Part shown: positions 1 to 8,251 of the stretch, piece by piece
Layout: each line of letters opens with the position of its first letter
Position numbering within the stretch: the stretch's first letter is position 1
NCBI RefSeq assembly: GCF_021560035.1
Contig: NZ_CP074373.1
Span: 3,654,001 to 3,718,000, forward strand
Direction: 5' to 3'
DNA: 64,000 bases
Origin: Virgibacillus sp. NKC19-16
GTDB lineage: Bacteria > Bacillota > Bacilli > Bacillales > Amphibacillaceae
Translations under genes and position numbers: made by a program
The notes under the pieces: generated by a model
Databases searched by the model: none
What the model was told of the DNA's origin: nothing
The model's input: only the letters and a program-made list of their open reading frames with translations

Positions 1-329
1 TACAGGGCGACGAAACCACCTTTATGCTGAATATTCCCGATGTAAAAGGCTAAAAACAACGCAAAATAGACATAGCCGAGAAGCACTGTCATCACGATGC
101 TTATTACCATATTTAAGCTCACCGATAAATATACCGTCCATGTCCATTCTTGGGAAAGAAAGGAGACCCTGTATATCGTGAAAAATAATAAAATCATCAC
201 AATACCGAAAATAATTTCCCAAATTCCTGACGAACGAAAGACGAAATAGAATGGCAAAACACAAAATATAATCCAGGCATAGGCGCTGAGCCCGGTGTTT
301 TTCGGGATGATGTGATACCAGCTTTGCAT
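1..329 (-). CDS. desK: Sensor histidine kinase DesK, N-terminal part (runs off left edge)
   Basis: Membrane thermosensor kinase that, with response regulator DesR, switches on the fatty-acid desaturase when membrane lipids become ordered. Read from the ATG at 329, about 109 residues are visible, beginning MQSWYHIIPK, with three to four hydrophobic segments (LPFYFVFRSS, ILLFFTIYR, YVYFALFLAFYIGNI) closely resembling the sensor domain of Bacillus subtilis DesK as I recall it. A GGAGGGG ribosome site lies about 8 bases upstream. The catalytic kinase domains and any desR lie outside the window. It lies directly downstream of des, the canonical order, but a terminator separates them. The short ORF in another frame here is a shadow. 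Confidence 0.85.
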   Translation of the reverse strand, partial: MQSWYHIIPKNTGLSAYAWIIFCVLPFYFVFRSSGIWEIIFGIVMILLFFTIYRVSFLSQEWTWTVYLSVSLNMVISIVMTVLLGYVYFALFLAFYIGNIQHKGGFVAL

Positions 330-362
330 GGTAGGGGCCCCTCCTTTTTGATAAGTATAACA

Positions 363-388
363 GAAAAAGCGACCCCCAGGAGGCCGCT
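363..388 (-). terminator. Rho-independent terminator after des
   Basis: On the minus strand an AGCGGCC...GGTCGCT hairpin (one mismatch) is followed by TTTTTC. It lies between des and desK, so desK would depend on read-through or its own weak promoter. Confidence 0.6.
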
Positions 389-402
389 ATTTCATTTCGT
401 AT

Positions 403-1455
403 TTATTTTTCCTGAAAGCTTGACTTTTGTTCGCCCAGATCCAGGTTCAAATTTCTTTTTCTCAGCAGATCCTTAACCTCTGAAAAACTTACAAACGATT
501 TATTAGCTTCATCATAAAGCCTGAAACGAATCGATTTTAAACTGGAAGCAAGCGTAATCGTTGTTGCCTGTTGTAGTGGCGGCGTGGATTCATGTGCCTT
601 CTCTAGATTATAGTTCGGAACCCTCGGACTCAGGTGATGCACGTGATGGTAGCCAATGCTGCCTGTCAGCCATTCCATTACTTTCGGAAGCTTATAATAG
701 GAACTTCCATCAACCGCAGCTTTTACAAAATCCCACTCATCCTCATTTTCAAAATAAGAATCCTCAAACTGGTGCTGAACGTAAAATAACCATATTCCAG
801 CGGCACCTGCGACAAACAGAATCGGCAGCTGAATGATCAAAAATGCCTGCCAGCCGATTGCCCAAATCAGCAGTCCATAAATAATAGCGACAGAACCATT
901 GATCAAATACGTATTCATGCGTTCTTTCCGTTTTGCCCCTTTTCGATTAAATCGATTAGAAATCAGGAAAAGGTAAATCGGGCCTAGACCAAACATAACA
1001 ATAGGAGTCCGGTACAAGCGATATGCTAGCCTGCCCCAAAAGGATGCAGCAACATATTCATCCACCGTCATCACCCATACATCTCCCGTGCCGCGCTTGT
1101 CCAAGTTGCTGCTCGTTGCATGATGGATCGCATGGCTTCGTTTCCATTTGTCAAAAGCAAATAAAGTAATAATCCCCGTAATCGTACCGACAACCCGGTT
1201 CGCTTTACTGCTTTTGAAAAATGACCCGTGCGTGCAATCATGGAAAATAATGAATGTCCGAACGACAAATCCGGAAGCAACGACTGCTAATGCAACGGTT
1301 AGCCATACGGAAATGGACAAGCTTTGGTATGCAAGAAACCAAATCAGGAAAAGCGGGATGATCGTATTGATCAGTTGTATGATGCTCATCCGATGATCTG
1401 AACTTGCAAACGGGATGACACTTTTTCTCAATTGCGCCTGTTTTTGTTTACTCAT
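403..1455 (-). CDS. des: Acyl-lipid (delta-5-type) fatty acid desaturase Des
   Basis: Integral-membrane di-iron desaturase that introduces double bonds into membrane phospholipid acyl chains, a cold-adaptation enzyme. The 350-residue product has the three histidine boxes: HDCTH at 72-76, HAIHH at 108-112 and a C-terminal HHVHH near 290, between hydrophobic hairpins. The length matches B. subtilis Des (about 352). The ATG at 1455 (MSKQKQAQ) is chosen because GGAGG sits 9 bases upstream; a longer in-frame reading upstream lacks a ribosome site. It is followed by a terminator and desK. A DesR-like palindrome lies upstream, fitting induction by the DesK-DesR system. Confidence 0.93.
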   Translation of the reverse strand: MSKQKQAQLRKSVIPFASSDHRMSIIQLINTIIPLFLIWFLAYQSLSISVWLTVALAVVASGFVVRTFIIFHDCTHGSFFKSSKANRVVGTITGIITLFAFDKWKRSHAIHHATSSNLDKRGTGDVWVMTVDEYVAASFWGRLAYRLYRTPIVMFGLGPIYLFLISNRFNRKGAKRKERMNTYLINGSVAIIYGLLIWAIGWQAFLIIQLPILFVAGAAGIWLFYVQHQFEDSYFENEDEWDFVKAAVDGSSYYKLPKVMEWLTGSIGYHHVHHLSPRVPNYNLEKAHESTPPLQQATTITLASSLKSIRFRLYDEANKSFVSFSEVKDLLRKRNLNLDLGEQKSSFQEK

Positions 1456-1552
1456 AACATACATCCTCCAAAGATAGGAATTTTCGGTGATACTATTCTC
1501 TATCTTTATTGTAGCTATAAACCACGAGCCAAAAAAGGCATAAACGTCAAGG

Positions 1553-1573
1553 ATGTCACATGACAAATGTCAT
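1553..1573 (-). promoter_or_regulatory. Probable DesR operator upstream of des
   Basis: A perfect palindrome ATGACA-AA-TGTCAT lies at 1560-1573, about 105 bases upstream of the des start, preceded by a second TGTCA half-site at 1554-1558. A -10-like TACAAT lies downstream on the minus strand with no good -35, as expected of an activator-dependent promoter. Assignment to DesR is inferred from position next to des and desK. Confidence 0.55.
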
Positions 1574-1590
1574 ATATTTAACGGGAAATC

Positions 1591-1632
1591 CATTCGACAA
1601 ATTTTGGCATATTTCGGGTGGTGACAGGCACC
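1591..1632. repeat. Dispersed repeat family A, copy 1
   Basis: Contains CGACAAATTT..., CGGGTGGTGACAGGCACC. Shares the core CGACAAAAT(n)CGGGTGGTGACAGGCACTG with six other intergenic copies in the window. It ends exactly at the stop codon of the adjacent MFS gene. Confidence 0.7.
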
Positions 1633-2765
1633 TATTCTCTTCTCCTAGACATAACCAACAGAATCACGCCAATCCCCAGCATGATCGTTGCGCTAGATGT
1701 AAATGGCAGGCCAAATACTTCTGCAGTTGCTCCTGATAGGCTAGATCCTGCTACCGAACCAAGGGAGAAGAAGGCGTAGAAAATACCATATGCTTTGCCC
1801 CGGTCAACCATTGATGATACCTCTGAGACAATCTGGTTCATCGAAGGAAATACGAGTGCGAATCCAATTCCGTAAATCACCATTAATAGAAAACTGACCC
1901 AAGGAATCGCCGTAAAGTTTAGGGAAAGGTGCACGAGTCCAATGACCGTCAGTCCTGTGATCACTAAATAAATGGGAGGAAATTTTTCATATATGGCATT
2001 CGTCGGACTTACAAAGATAATGATCGCGATAATCCCGAATGTCGTTAAAAGCATTCCCGTTGTTGCGGAATCCAGCCCCATTTCCCCTACCTTTAATGGT
2101 AGCGCGAACGCTAATGTTCCATTACTTACCATAAGCCCAAAAGCAGCTAATGAGGCTTGTATCAGCAATGGCTGTTTTAAAAGCGGAATAAAATCGCCAA
2201 AGACAACTTTATTTCTTTCCTTGGAGGAAAAAGATTCTTCAACAAAGTACACGATTAATACAGAGCTGATAAGGAAGAGTATAGCAACGAGCCAGAACAC
2301 ATAATCAATCTGCGCTCTTGCGGCCATGATGCCACCAACCGCGGGCCCAATAATTGCGGCTATCCCGATACAAGCACCGGTTAGAGCCATTGACTTCCCT
2401 CTTGATCCTTCCCTTGACTTATCCCCCACATAAGCAAAGGCCGCTGGTATCAGCACACCCCCTGCAACGCCGTGAAGAAGCCTTATTACGAAAAGCTGTT
2501 CAGGAGTCCCAGCAAATGGATAGAAGAAAAGAATAACCGCTCCGCTAAGCATACCGATCAACAGAAGCTTTTTACGGCCGAATAAATCAATCCAATGCCC
2601 ACCAAAAATATTACCAATCATATTTGTAAGCGAATAAACAGCAACAATAGCCCCCGCCATAAAATGAGAGGCCCCTAATTCCAACGCGTATGGTGTAATA
2701 ATCGGCAGTTGAATAAATGTATCTAAAAATGAAACAACAATAATAAAATATAAAACCTTCGTCAT
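1632..2765 (-). CDS. MFS family drug/metabolite exporter
   Basis: Major facilitator superfamily secondary transporter, probably a proton-coupled exporter. The 377-residue protein has about 12 hydrophobic segments. An MFS motif-A-like GGHWIDLFGRKK follows TM2 and a motif-C-like stretch (GACIGIAAIIGPAVGG) lies in TM5, typical of 12-TM drug:H+ antiporters (DHA1). The ATG at 2765 (MTKVLYF) is chosen because GAGGG lies 7 bases upstream; the longer reading begins inside repeat DNA. It is transcribed alone, tail to tail with nothing and divergent from the pst operon. Substrate cannot be read from sequence. Confidence 0.82.
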   Translation of the reverse strand: MTKVLYFIIVVSFLDTFIQLPIITPYALELGASHFMAGAIVAVYSLTNMIGNIFGGHWIDLFGRKKLLLIGMLSGAVILFFYPFAGTPEQLFVIRLLHGVAGGVLIPAAFAYVGDKSREGSRGKSMALTGACIGIAAIIGPAVGGIMAARAQIDYVFWLVAILFLISSVLIVYFVEESFSSKERNKVVFGDFIPLLKQPLLIQASLAAFGLMVSNGTLAFALPLKVGEMGLDSATTGMLLTTFGIIAIIIFVSPTNAIYEKFPPIYLVITGLTVIGLVHLSLNFTAIPWVSFLLMVIYGIGFALVFPSMNQIVSEVSSMVDRGKAYGIFYAFFSLGSVAGSSLSGATAEVFGLPFTSSATIMLGIGVILLVMSRRRE

Positions 2766-2840
2766 TCTAAATCCCTCACTTTCAATACCTATTATAAACC
2801 ACTCAAGAAAGAAAATCTCACAATAAAATTTAACAAAAAC

Positions 2841-2920
2841 CGACAATTTACGGGTGGGGGCCCGTTCGGGTTTCGACAAAATACGGGCGCGTGACAGGCA
2901 CTGTTCTGTTTTTGTTCGGT
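2841..2920. repeat. Dispersed repeat family A, copy 2 (double)
   Basis: Two CGACAA(AA)T-ACGGG units at about 2841 and 2873, with a GTGACAGGCACTGTTC core at 2891 and a terminal TTCGG. Lies between the MFS gene and the Pho box. Confidence 0.7.
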
Positions 2921-2935
2921 CTCTCATCCAATAAA

Positions 2936-2989
2936 TTTACAAAAGCTTTACATTATCAACATATCTTCTTAACATTCGTCTACTATACT
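2936..2989 (+). promoter_or_regulatory. Pho box promoter of the pst operon
   Basis: Direct repeats in 11-bp phase: TTTACA at 2936, TTTACA at 2947, a degenerate AACATA at 2958 and TTAACA at 2969, followed by a -10-like TATACT at 2984. This is the classic TT(A/T/C)ACA pattern bound by phosphorylated PhoP in Bacillus, upstream of pstS. Confidence 0.8.
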
Positions 2990-3048
2990 AGCAATTGAGG
3001 GCGGACAACGCTCTAAAATTAATAGATACCTAGGGAGGGCAATTGTTT

Positions 3049-4053
3049 ATGAGGTTCAAGAAGGCTTTATTTTTGCTTCTAATAGCTGCACTGGCTGTGG
3101 TGCTTGTAGCCTGTGGAGGAACGAGTGCAGAGGAAGGCGAAGAGACCACAGAATCTGAAGATACATCCTCAGAGAACGCAGAATCAGAAGGTGACAGCGA
3201 ATCGGAGGAATTAGAAGGGGAAGTTGCTATTGACGGATCAGGAACGGTTTATCCGTTAATGTCTACAATGGCTGAAGAATATATGGTAAATGAACAGCAA
3301 AATGTTTCAGTTGAAGTCAGTCGCGCAGGAACTGGCGCCGGATTTGAAAGATTCCTAAATGAAGAAACAGACTTCAACGATGCATCCCGTCCCATTAGTG
3401 AAGAAGAACAAGCAACTGCTGAGGAAAATAGTATTGAATATCAAGAAATGAAATTAGCATTAGATGGACTGACCATCGCAATCCACCCGGATAACGACTG
3501 GGCAACTGAACTGACAGAAGATGAAGTGATTGGCATCTTTACTGGTGAATATACGAACTGGTCTGATGTTAATTCAGAATGGCCGGATGAAGCAATCAAC
3601 ACATACGGTCCAAACGAAAACCATGGTACGTATGAATTCTTTTATGAAGATATTCTTGGCGAAGAACCTTTAGCTGAAAATATTAACCTGCAGCAGGAAT
3701 ATTCCACACTGGTCAGCCTGGTAGCAGAAGACGTGAATTCAATTGGATTCTTCGGCTATGGTTACTATGAAAGCAACCAGGATCAACTGCAAGCAGTAGG
3801 CATTGACTTCGGTGAAGGAGCTGTCGAACCATCCCTTGATACGATTGGAGAAGAAGGCCCATATGCCAACTTCACACGTCCAGTGTTTACTTACTTGAAT
3901 GTTGGAATGGCTCAGGAAAAACCGCAAGTAATGGATTACGCTCTTTGGGTTATGAATAATGTTAGTGATTTTGCCGGGGAAACTGGATTCGCACCAATTC
4001 CTGAAGAAGAAATACAGTCACAGGTTGAGGAGCTTGAATCCTTGCAACAATAA
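3049..4053 (+). CDS. pstS: Phosphate ABC transporter substrate-binding lipoprotein PstS
   Basis: High-affinity phosphate-binding protein anchored outside the membrane; delivers phosphate to PstCA. 334 residues: a hydrophobic signal ending in the lipobox LVAC (Cys22), then a Glu/Ser-rich acidic linker (about 26-60) and the periplasmic-binding fold with IDGSGTVYPL near 64 and the phosphate-loop-like SRAGTGAGFERF. The acidic linker is typical of halotolerant Bacillaceae lipoproteins. Of TTG 3043 and ATG 3049, the ATG is preferred because GGAGG is then 10 bases upstream. First gene of pstSCAB, behind a Pho box; a strong hairpin follows. Confidence 0.95.
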   Translation: MRFKKALFLLLIAALAVVLVACGGTSAEEGEETTESEDTSSENAESEGDSESEELEGEVAIDGSGTVYPLMSTMAEEYMVNEQQNVSVEVSRAGTGAGFERFLNEETDFNDASRPISEEEQATAEENSIEYQEMKLALDGLTIAIHPDNDWATELTEDEVIGIFTGEYTNWSDVNSEWPDEAINTYGPNENHGTYEFFYEDILGEEPLAENINLQQEYSTLVSLVAEDVNSIGFFGYGYYESNQDQLQAVGIDFGEGAVEPSLDTIGEEGPYANFTRPVFTYLNVGMAQEKPQVMDYALWVMNNVSDFAGETGFAPIPEEEIQSQVEELESLQQ

Positions 4054-4085
4054 AAACTTGATTTAGTTTTATAGCAAATGTCAAT

Positions 4086-4114
4086 AAGATGAGAGCATAT
4101 AGTGCTCTCATCTT
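4086..4114 (+). promoter_or_regulatory. Intercistronic stem-loop between pstS and pstC
   Basis: A 12-bp perfect stem (AAGATGAGAGCA / TGCTCTCATCTT) with a TATAG loop and only a short T run. In B. subtilis a stem-loop downstream of pstS stabilises the pstS message and leaves less pstC-B transcript; position and shape suggest the same role. Confidence 0.7.
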
Positions 4115-4148
4115 TGCCACTTTACAGACGCTAGAAGGAGCTATAAGA

Positions 4149-5099
4149 ATGGCAAATAATAACAATAAAAACAACAAGATTAATGTTAGCGAAATGATCG
4201 CAAACAACAAACAGAAAAAGAGTTTTTCCAATATAACAGAAAAACTGGTTCCTGCACTTCTTTTTCTCATCACAACTGTGTCCATTTTGACAACTATCGG
4301 GATTATCTACACATTGCTTTCTGAAGCGATTGAATTCTTCAGACGTGTGCCAATTTGGGATTTCTTTACAGGTATCGAACTGGATCCATTTGGTGCAGAC
4401 CCCCAGTTTGGCATATTGCCACTGATCAACGGTACGATTATTTCCACCCTCATTGCGATGGTTGTTGCAGGCCCAATTGGGTTAATGACTGCTATTTATC
4501 TGAGTGAATTCGCCTCAGATAAAATGAGAAGAACACTAAAACCGCTGTTGGAAGTGCTTGCCGGTATACCTACCATTGTGTATGGCTTTTTTGCCTTTAC
4601 ATTTTTAACACCGATCCTGCAGGCAGTTATTCCAGGTCTTGGACTAACTAATATTCTCAGTCCCGGTATTATTATGGGTGTAATGATTATACCAATGATT
4701 GCCTCACTTTCTGAGGACGCCATGACTTCTGTTCCAGGTTCCATGCGGGAGGGAGCACTTGCGCTTGGTGCAACCAAATTGGAGGTATCGCTGAAGGTGG
4801 TTATTCCTGCAGCATTATCTGGAATTATATCTTCTTTTGTACTGGGAATTTCAAGAGCAATCGGTGAAACAATGATTGTTACCATTGCCAGCGGAAGCTC
4901 CAAGGATTTCACCTTTGACATTACCCAATCGATGCAGACAATGACCTCTTATATTGTCGAAATCACAAGTGGCGATGCCTCCACTGGAACAACCATGTAT
5001 TACAGTCTTTATGCTGTTGCTTTAACCCTGTTTGTTTTTACACTAATCATGAACTTGCTTGCAAGGTATATCTCTCGCAAATTCAGGGAGGAATATTAA
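4149..5099 (+). CDS. pstC: Phosphate ABC transporter permease PstC
   Basis: Membrane subunit of the Pst phosphate importer. 316 residues with a polar Asn/Lys-rich N-terminus, six predicted transmembrane segments and the binding-protein-dependent permease EAA loop (REGALALGATKLEVSLKVVI, about 218-237) that contacts the ATPase PstB. ATG 4149 follows GAAGGAG; the longer upstream reading runs through the intercistronic hairpin. The adjacent pstA starts 1 base after this stop. Confidence 0.95.
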   Translation: MANNNNKNNKINVSEMIANNKQKKSFSNITEKLVPALLFLITTVSILTTIGIIYTLLSEAIEFFRRVPIWDFFTGIELDPFGADPQFGILPLINGTIISTLIAMVVAGPIGLMTAIYLSEFASDKMRRTLKPLLEVLAGIPTIVYGFFAFTFLTPILQAVIPGLGLTNILSPGIIMGVMIIPMIASLSEDAMTSVPGSMREGALALGATKLEVSLKVVIPAALSGIISSFVLGISRAIGETMIVTIASGSSKDFTFDITQSMQTMTSYIVEITSGDASTGTTMYYSLYAVALTLFVFTLIMNLLARYISRKFREEY

Positions 5100-5100
5100 A

Positions 5101-5985
5101 ATGGAGCACTTAGATACAAATCAATTCGAAAATAGAATGAACGCCCGAGTTAGAAAAAATAAAATTGCCAAAGGGGTATTTTTCCTGGCAACGATCTCCG
5201 GGCTTATTGTACTGGCAATTCTATTGATCCGTGTTATCAGCCAAAGCATCGGCTGGATCGATTGGAACTTCCTGACAGGCAGATTATCAACAGATGCCGA
5301 ACAAGCGGGTATCATGGGGGCGATCCTCGGGACAGCCTGGCTAATGCTTGTTGTGGTTCCTGTTACCTTTATTTTAGGAGTAGGTACAGCCATTTATATT
5401 GAGTTATATGCGAAAAAGGGACGTGTTCAATCATTCATTCAAACGAATATTGCTAACCTTGCAGGTGTGCCGTCCATCGTATATGGTCTCTTAGGATTGA
5501 CGATCTTTGTAAGGGCCATGCAACTTGGGAATGTTGTTTTAGCCGGAGGGTTAACACTGTCCCTCTTAATTATGCCTATTGTCGTTGTTTCTGCACAGGA
5601 AGCGCTCCGTTCGGTACCACAGGATTTAAGCGAAGCGTCTTACGGAATGGGTGCAACAAAATGGCAAACCATCAAGAAGATCATTCTGCCAGCAGCATTG
5701 CCTGGGATCATGACGGGCACCATTTTAGCCCTTTCACGCGCAATTGGCGAAACAGCGCCGCTGACAGCGCTCGGTATACCAGCACTCTTAATTCCGTTCC
5801 CGGAAGGACTGTTTGACACATTTACCGCACTGCCAATGCAAATTTACTATTGGACACTTGATGCTGTTCTAACAGAGGAATATGCATACCTAGCAGCTGC
5901 AACCATTGTTGTATTGCTTTTATTGTTGTTACTGTTGAACTCAATTGCAATATTTATAAGAAATAAGTTTCAGCAAAGATATTAA
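5101..5985 (+). CDS. pstA: Phosphate ABC transporter permease PstA
   Basis: Second membrane subunit of the Pst importer, pairing with PstC. 294 residues, about six transmembrane segments, with an EAA-type loop (SEASYGMGATKWQTIKKII) and the following AIGETAPLTALG segment characteristic of PstA. ATG 5101 is preceded by GGGAGG at 8 bases, overlapping the end of pstC, so the two are translationally coupled. Confidence 0.95.
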   Translation: MEHLDTNQFENRMNARVRKNKIAKGVFFLATISGLIVLAILLIRVISQSIGWIDWNFLTGRLSTDAEQAGIMGAILGTAWLMLVVVPVTFILGVGTAIYIELYAKKGRVQSFIQTNIANLAGVPSIVYGLLGLTIFVRAMQLGNVVLAGGLTLSLLIMPIVVVSAQEALRSVPQDLSEASYGMGATKWQTIKKIILPAALPGIMTGTILALSRAIGETAPLTALGIPALLIPFPEGLFDTFTALPMQIYYWTLDAVLTEEYAYLAAATIVVLLLLLLLLNSIAIFIRNKFQQRY

Positions 5986-6012
5986 TTTTATAAAAAGGAG
6001 TAGTGATGAATA

Positions 6013-6846
6013 ATGAGCACTGCATTAGAAAAGAAAGTAGAGTTGAAATTAGTAGACAATAAAAATCCAGAAGAAAACACAGATGAAAATAAAAAAAGCG
6101 TCTATAACACCAATGATTTAAACCTATGGTATGGGAATACGCACGCATTAAAAGATATTAATCTGTCAATCCATGAACAAGAAGTGACGGCAATCATCGG
6201 CCCTTCAGGCTGCGGCAAATCCACATTTATCAAGACATTAAATCGTATGGTGGAACTTGTCCCGAGCGTTAGCACGACAGGCAATATCACGTATAAGGAC
6301 AAAAATATTTTGGATAAGTCCTTTAAAGTGGAGGATTTACGGACTCGCGTTGGAATGGTCTTTCAAAAACCGAATCCATTTCCAAAATCTATTTACGAAA
6401 ATATCACATACGGCCCGAAAATCCATGGTATCCGCAATAAAAAAGTACTAAATCAAATTGTGGAAAAAAGCCTTCGTGGAGCTTCTCTCTGGGAAGAAGT
6501 CAAGGATCGACTGAACGAAAATGCATACGGCCTTTCCGGCGGGCAGCAGCAGCGTTTATGTATCGCTCGTTGCTTAGCTATTGAGCCGGAAGTCATCTTA
6601 ATGGATGAACCAACTTCATCCCTTGACCCGAAATCAACATCGCATATTGAAGAGCTCGTTCAGGATCTTAAAAAAGAATACTCCATTATCATTGTTACAC
6701 ACAACATGCAACAAGCTGCCCGAATCTCAGATAAAACAGCTTTCTTCTTACACGGGGAAGTGGTTGAATTTGATAAAACGGATAAGATTTTTAATAACCC
6801 GGCTGATGAGCGAACCGAGGATTATATTTCTGGGAGATTTGGGTAG
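6013..6846 (+). CDS. pstB: Phosphate ABC transporter ATPase PstB
   Basis: Cytoplasmic ATPase that drives PstCA. 277 residues with Walker A GPSGCGKS (63-70), Q-loop VFQKPNPFP, signature LSGGQQQR (174-181), Walker B VILMDEP (194-200) and the switch histidine in [10 protein letters not shown]. The ~30-residue polar N-terminal extension is longer than usual. AAGGAG precedes the ATG. Only one pstB is present, whereas B. subtilis has two (pstBA, pstBB), and no phoU follows; a terminator ends the operon. Confidence 0.96.
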   Translation: MSTALEKKVELKLVDNKNPEENTDENKKSVYNTNDLNLWYGNTHALKDINLSIHEQEVTAIIGPSGCGKSTFIKTLNRMVELVPSVSTTGNITYKDKNILDKSFKVEDLRTRVGMVFQKPNPFPKSIYENITYGPKIHGIRNKKVLNQIVEKSLRGASLWEEVKDRLNENAYGLSGGQQQRLCIARCLAIEPEVILMDEPTSSLDPKSTSHIEELVQDLKKEYSIIIVTHNMQQAARISDKTAFFLHGEVVEFDKTDKIFNNPADERTEDYISGRFG

Positions 6847-6889
6847 GAAAGGTGTTGGCGTGAGCTTGATTGATAATATGAGGTTAAAT

Positions 6890-6927
6890 GACTATCAAAT
6901 TGTTTGTTGATTTGATGGTCTTTTTTT
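6890..6927 (+). terminator. Terminator of the pst operon
   Basis: 11-bp stem GACTATCAAAT / ATTTGATGGTC followed by seven T residues. The region from here to aroD holds no convincing gene. Confidence 0.85.
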
Positions 6928-7155
6928 GTATGTGTTTTTGATGCTTTGCTGTGTTCTTTGGGGGCCATGAACCACTTAGGTTATTAGTTGGGTAACTTTC
7001 ACACGCTTTCGGCATTTAGGACCGCCCTCGGTTACCGTTCCTGCACAGCCGATAGCAAGGTTTGCAATGAAAAAATTACATGCCATGCAAGCAAGATAGA
7101 ACGTGTAAATGCGTGATACGCGGCCGCTCTGTTTGCCATGTTTTTGAAACAAATT

Positions 7156-7189
7156 AGCCGATTGATGTTAGTTACAATGTCAGTCGGCT
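7156..7189. terminator. Hairpin between pst operon and aroD
   Basis: AGCCGATTGA / TCAGTCGGCT stem with a longer weakly paired interior and TTTTCATGTTTTT after it on the plus strand. It is likely a transcriptional end for aroD or read-through from pst; strand uncertain because the T run favours plus but the nearest unterminated gene is aroD on minus. Confidence 0.35.
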
Positions 7190-7200
7190 TTTCATGTTTT

Positions 7201-7959
7201 TCACTCCCACTCTCCCACCGTTTCCCGCACCATTTCAATCATTTGCCTTAGGTCGTCTATTGGTACTTGTCCTGGAGCTGAGCTTTGCACACCTAGGCCG
7301 AATGTTATGATGGAGCCATATGCCCAGCCTATGATTCTGCTCAAACTACCCATTTGCCCCATCGACATGGTCACAATAGGAATGGCGAGCGAATCATCCG
7401 CCTCCTTTGTTACTTCCAATAATCGTAATACATCCTCTTTTGTTTCAGGCATGACTGCTACTTTAACGATATCAGCTTCGTAAAATTCAGCCTTGAATAC
7501 GCGTTTCATTATTTCTGAGCTTTCTGGTGTAAAATTAAAATTATGATAAGACAGGATCAATTTTTTGTTATGTTCTTTGGAGACGCTTCTTAATTCTCTA
7601 ATATGCTCTGGGTCATTGGATACTTCAAAATCAATGATTGCAACACCTGGACTTTTACATATTTCGCTTAATAAATGAACCTTTTCTTCCTGCGTTACGG
7701 AGATCTTTTCTCCGCCTTCCTTTTCAGATCGAATGGTGAATAGAATGGGCGTTTTGCTAGTCGTGGCGATTTCCTCTGCTATAGCCAAAACAGAATCAAT
7801 ATCATGTATCTCTTCAAAGAAATCTGCACGCCATTCAATTAAATCCGGTTGCTTTGGGATAATCATTTTTAGCTCATCATGAATCTCTTCTTTATTTTTT
7901 CCAGTTAACGGTATGCAAATATAAGGGGGCTTTTTGTTATGAAATAGCTCTGCAGTCAT
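7201..7959 (-). CDS. aroD: Type I 3-dehydroquinate dehydratase AroD
   Basis: Converts 3-dehydroquinate to 3-dehydroshikimate by a Schiff-base mechanism (shikimate pathway, cytosol). 252 residues, normal for the class I family, with substrate-binding EWRAD (42-46), catalytic His139 in LSYHNF, Schiff-base Lys166 in IVKVAVMP, and the C-terminal SMGQMGSLSRI and SSAPGQ loops. AGGAGTG precedes the ATG. It stands alone, divergent from the next small gene. Confidence 0.95.
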   Translation of the reverse strand: MTAELFHNKKPPYICIPLTGKNKEEIHDELKMIIPKQPDLIEWRADFFEEIHDIDSVLAIAEEIATTSKTPILFTIRSEKEGGEKISVTQEEKVHLLSEICKSPGVAIIDFEVSNDPEHIRELRSVSKEHNKKLILSYHNFNFTPESSEIMKRVFKAEFYEADIVKVAVMPETKEDVLRLLEVTKEADDSLAIPIVTMSMGQMGSLSRIIGWAYGSIITFGLGVQSSAPGQVPIDDLRQMIEMVRETVGEWE

Positions 7960-8071
7960 GAAATTTCACTCCTTTAACGTTATCATTTATCGTAACTTAC
8001 TATTGAAACTTTCGCAATAGAGAATGAGTCGACCAGACATTGCGCAAACTACGCTTAAGGAGGTAGTATGT

Positions 8072-8221
8072 ATGAAAAACAAGAAGAAGAAGAACAAGAC
8101 CACGATCGCTTCCAATGAGGCCGTTCATGGCAAGCCGCATCTTGATATTGATCGTGCGATTAATATGAGTCCGTTAGATTATCCTGATCATTATCGCAAA
8201 GATAAAAAGCTTGGACAATAG
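8072..8221 (+). CDS. Small basic protein, function unknown (49 aa)
   Basis: Starts MKNKKKKNKTTIASNEAV and continues GKPHLDIDRAINMS, a lysine-rich head followed by a short conserved-looking tail. AAGGAGG lies 8 bases before the ATG and a strong terminator overlaps the stop, so it is a clean single-gene transcription unit. I do not recognise a family. A different-frame ATG four bases upstream gives only a short reading. Confidence 0.6.
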   Translation: MKNKKKKNKTTIASNEAVHGKPHLDIDRAINMSPLDYPDHYRKDKKLGQ

Positions 8222-8240
8222 GACATTGCCCAAGCTTTTT
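8205..8240 (+). terminator. Terminator of the 49-aa gene
   Basis: AAAAGCTTGG / CCAAGCTTTT stem enclosing a smaller CAAT/ATTG pairing, with a T run; the stop codon lies in the loop. Confidence 0.8.
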
Positions 8241-8251
8241 TGTGAGCTCCA

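Noticed and set aside
22-264. An 80-codon open frame on minus near the left edge
   Set aside because: It is another frame of desK, whose reading gives recognisable sensor-domain blocks and a good ribosome site.
4089-4148. Upstream extension of pstC
   Set aside because: It runs through the pstS-pstC hairpin and lacks a ribosome site; ATG 4149 has one.
7032-7238. A 68-codon frame downstream of aroD
   Set aside because: Overlaps the 3' end of aroD in another frame, no ribosome site or coding-like composition.
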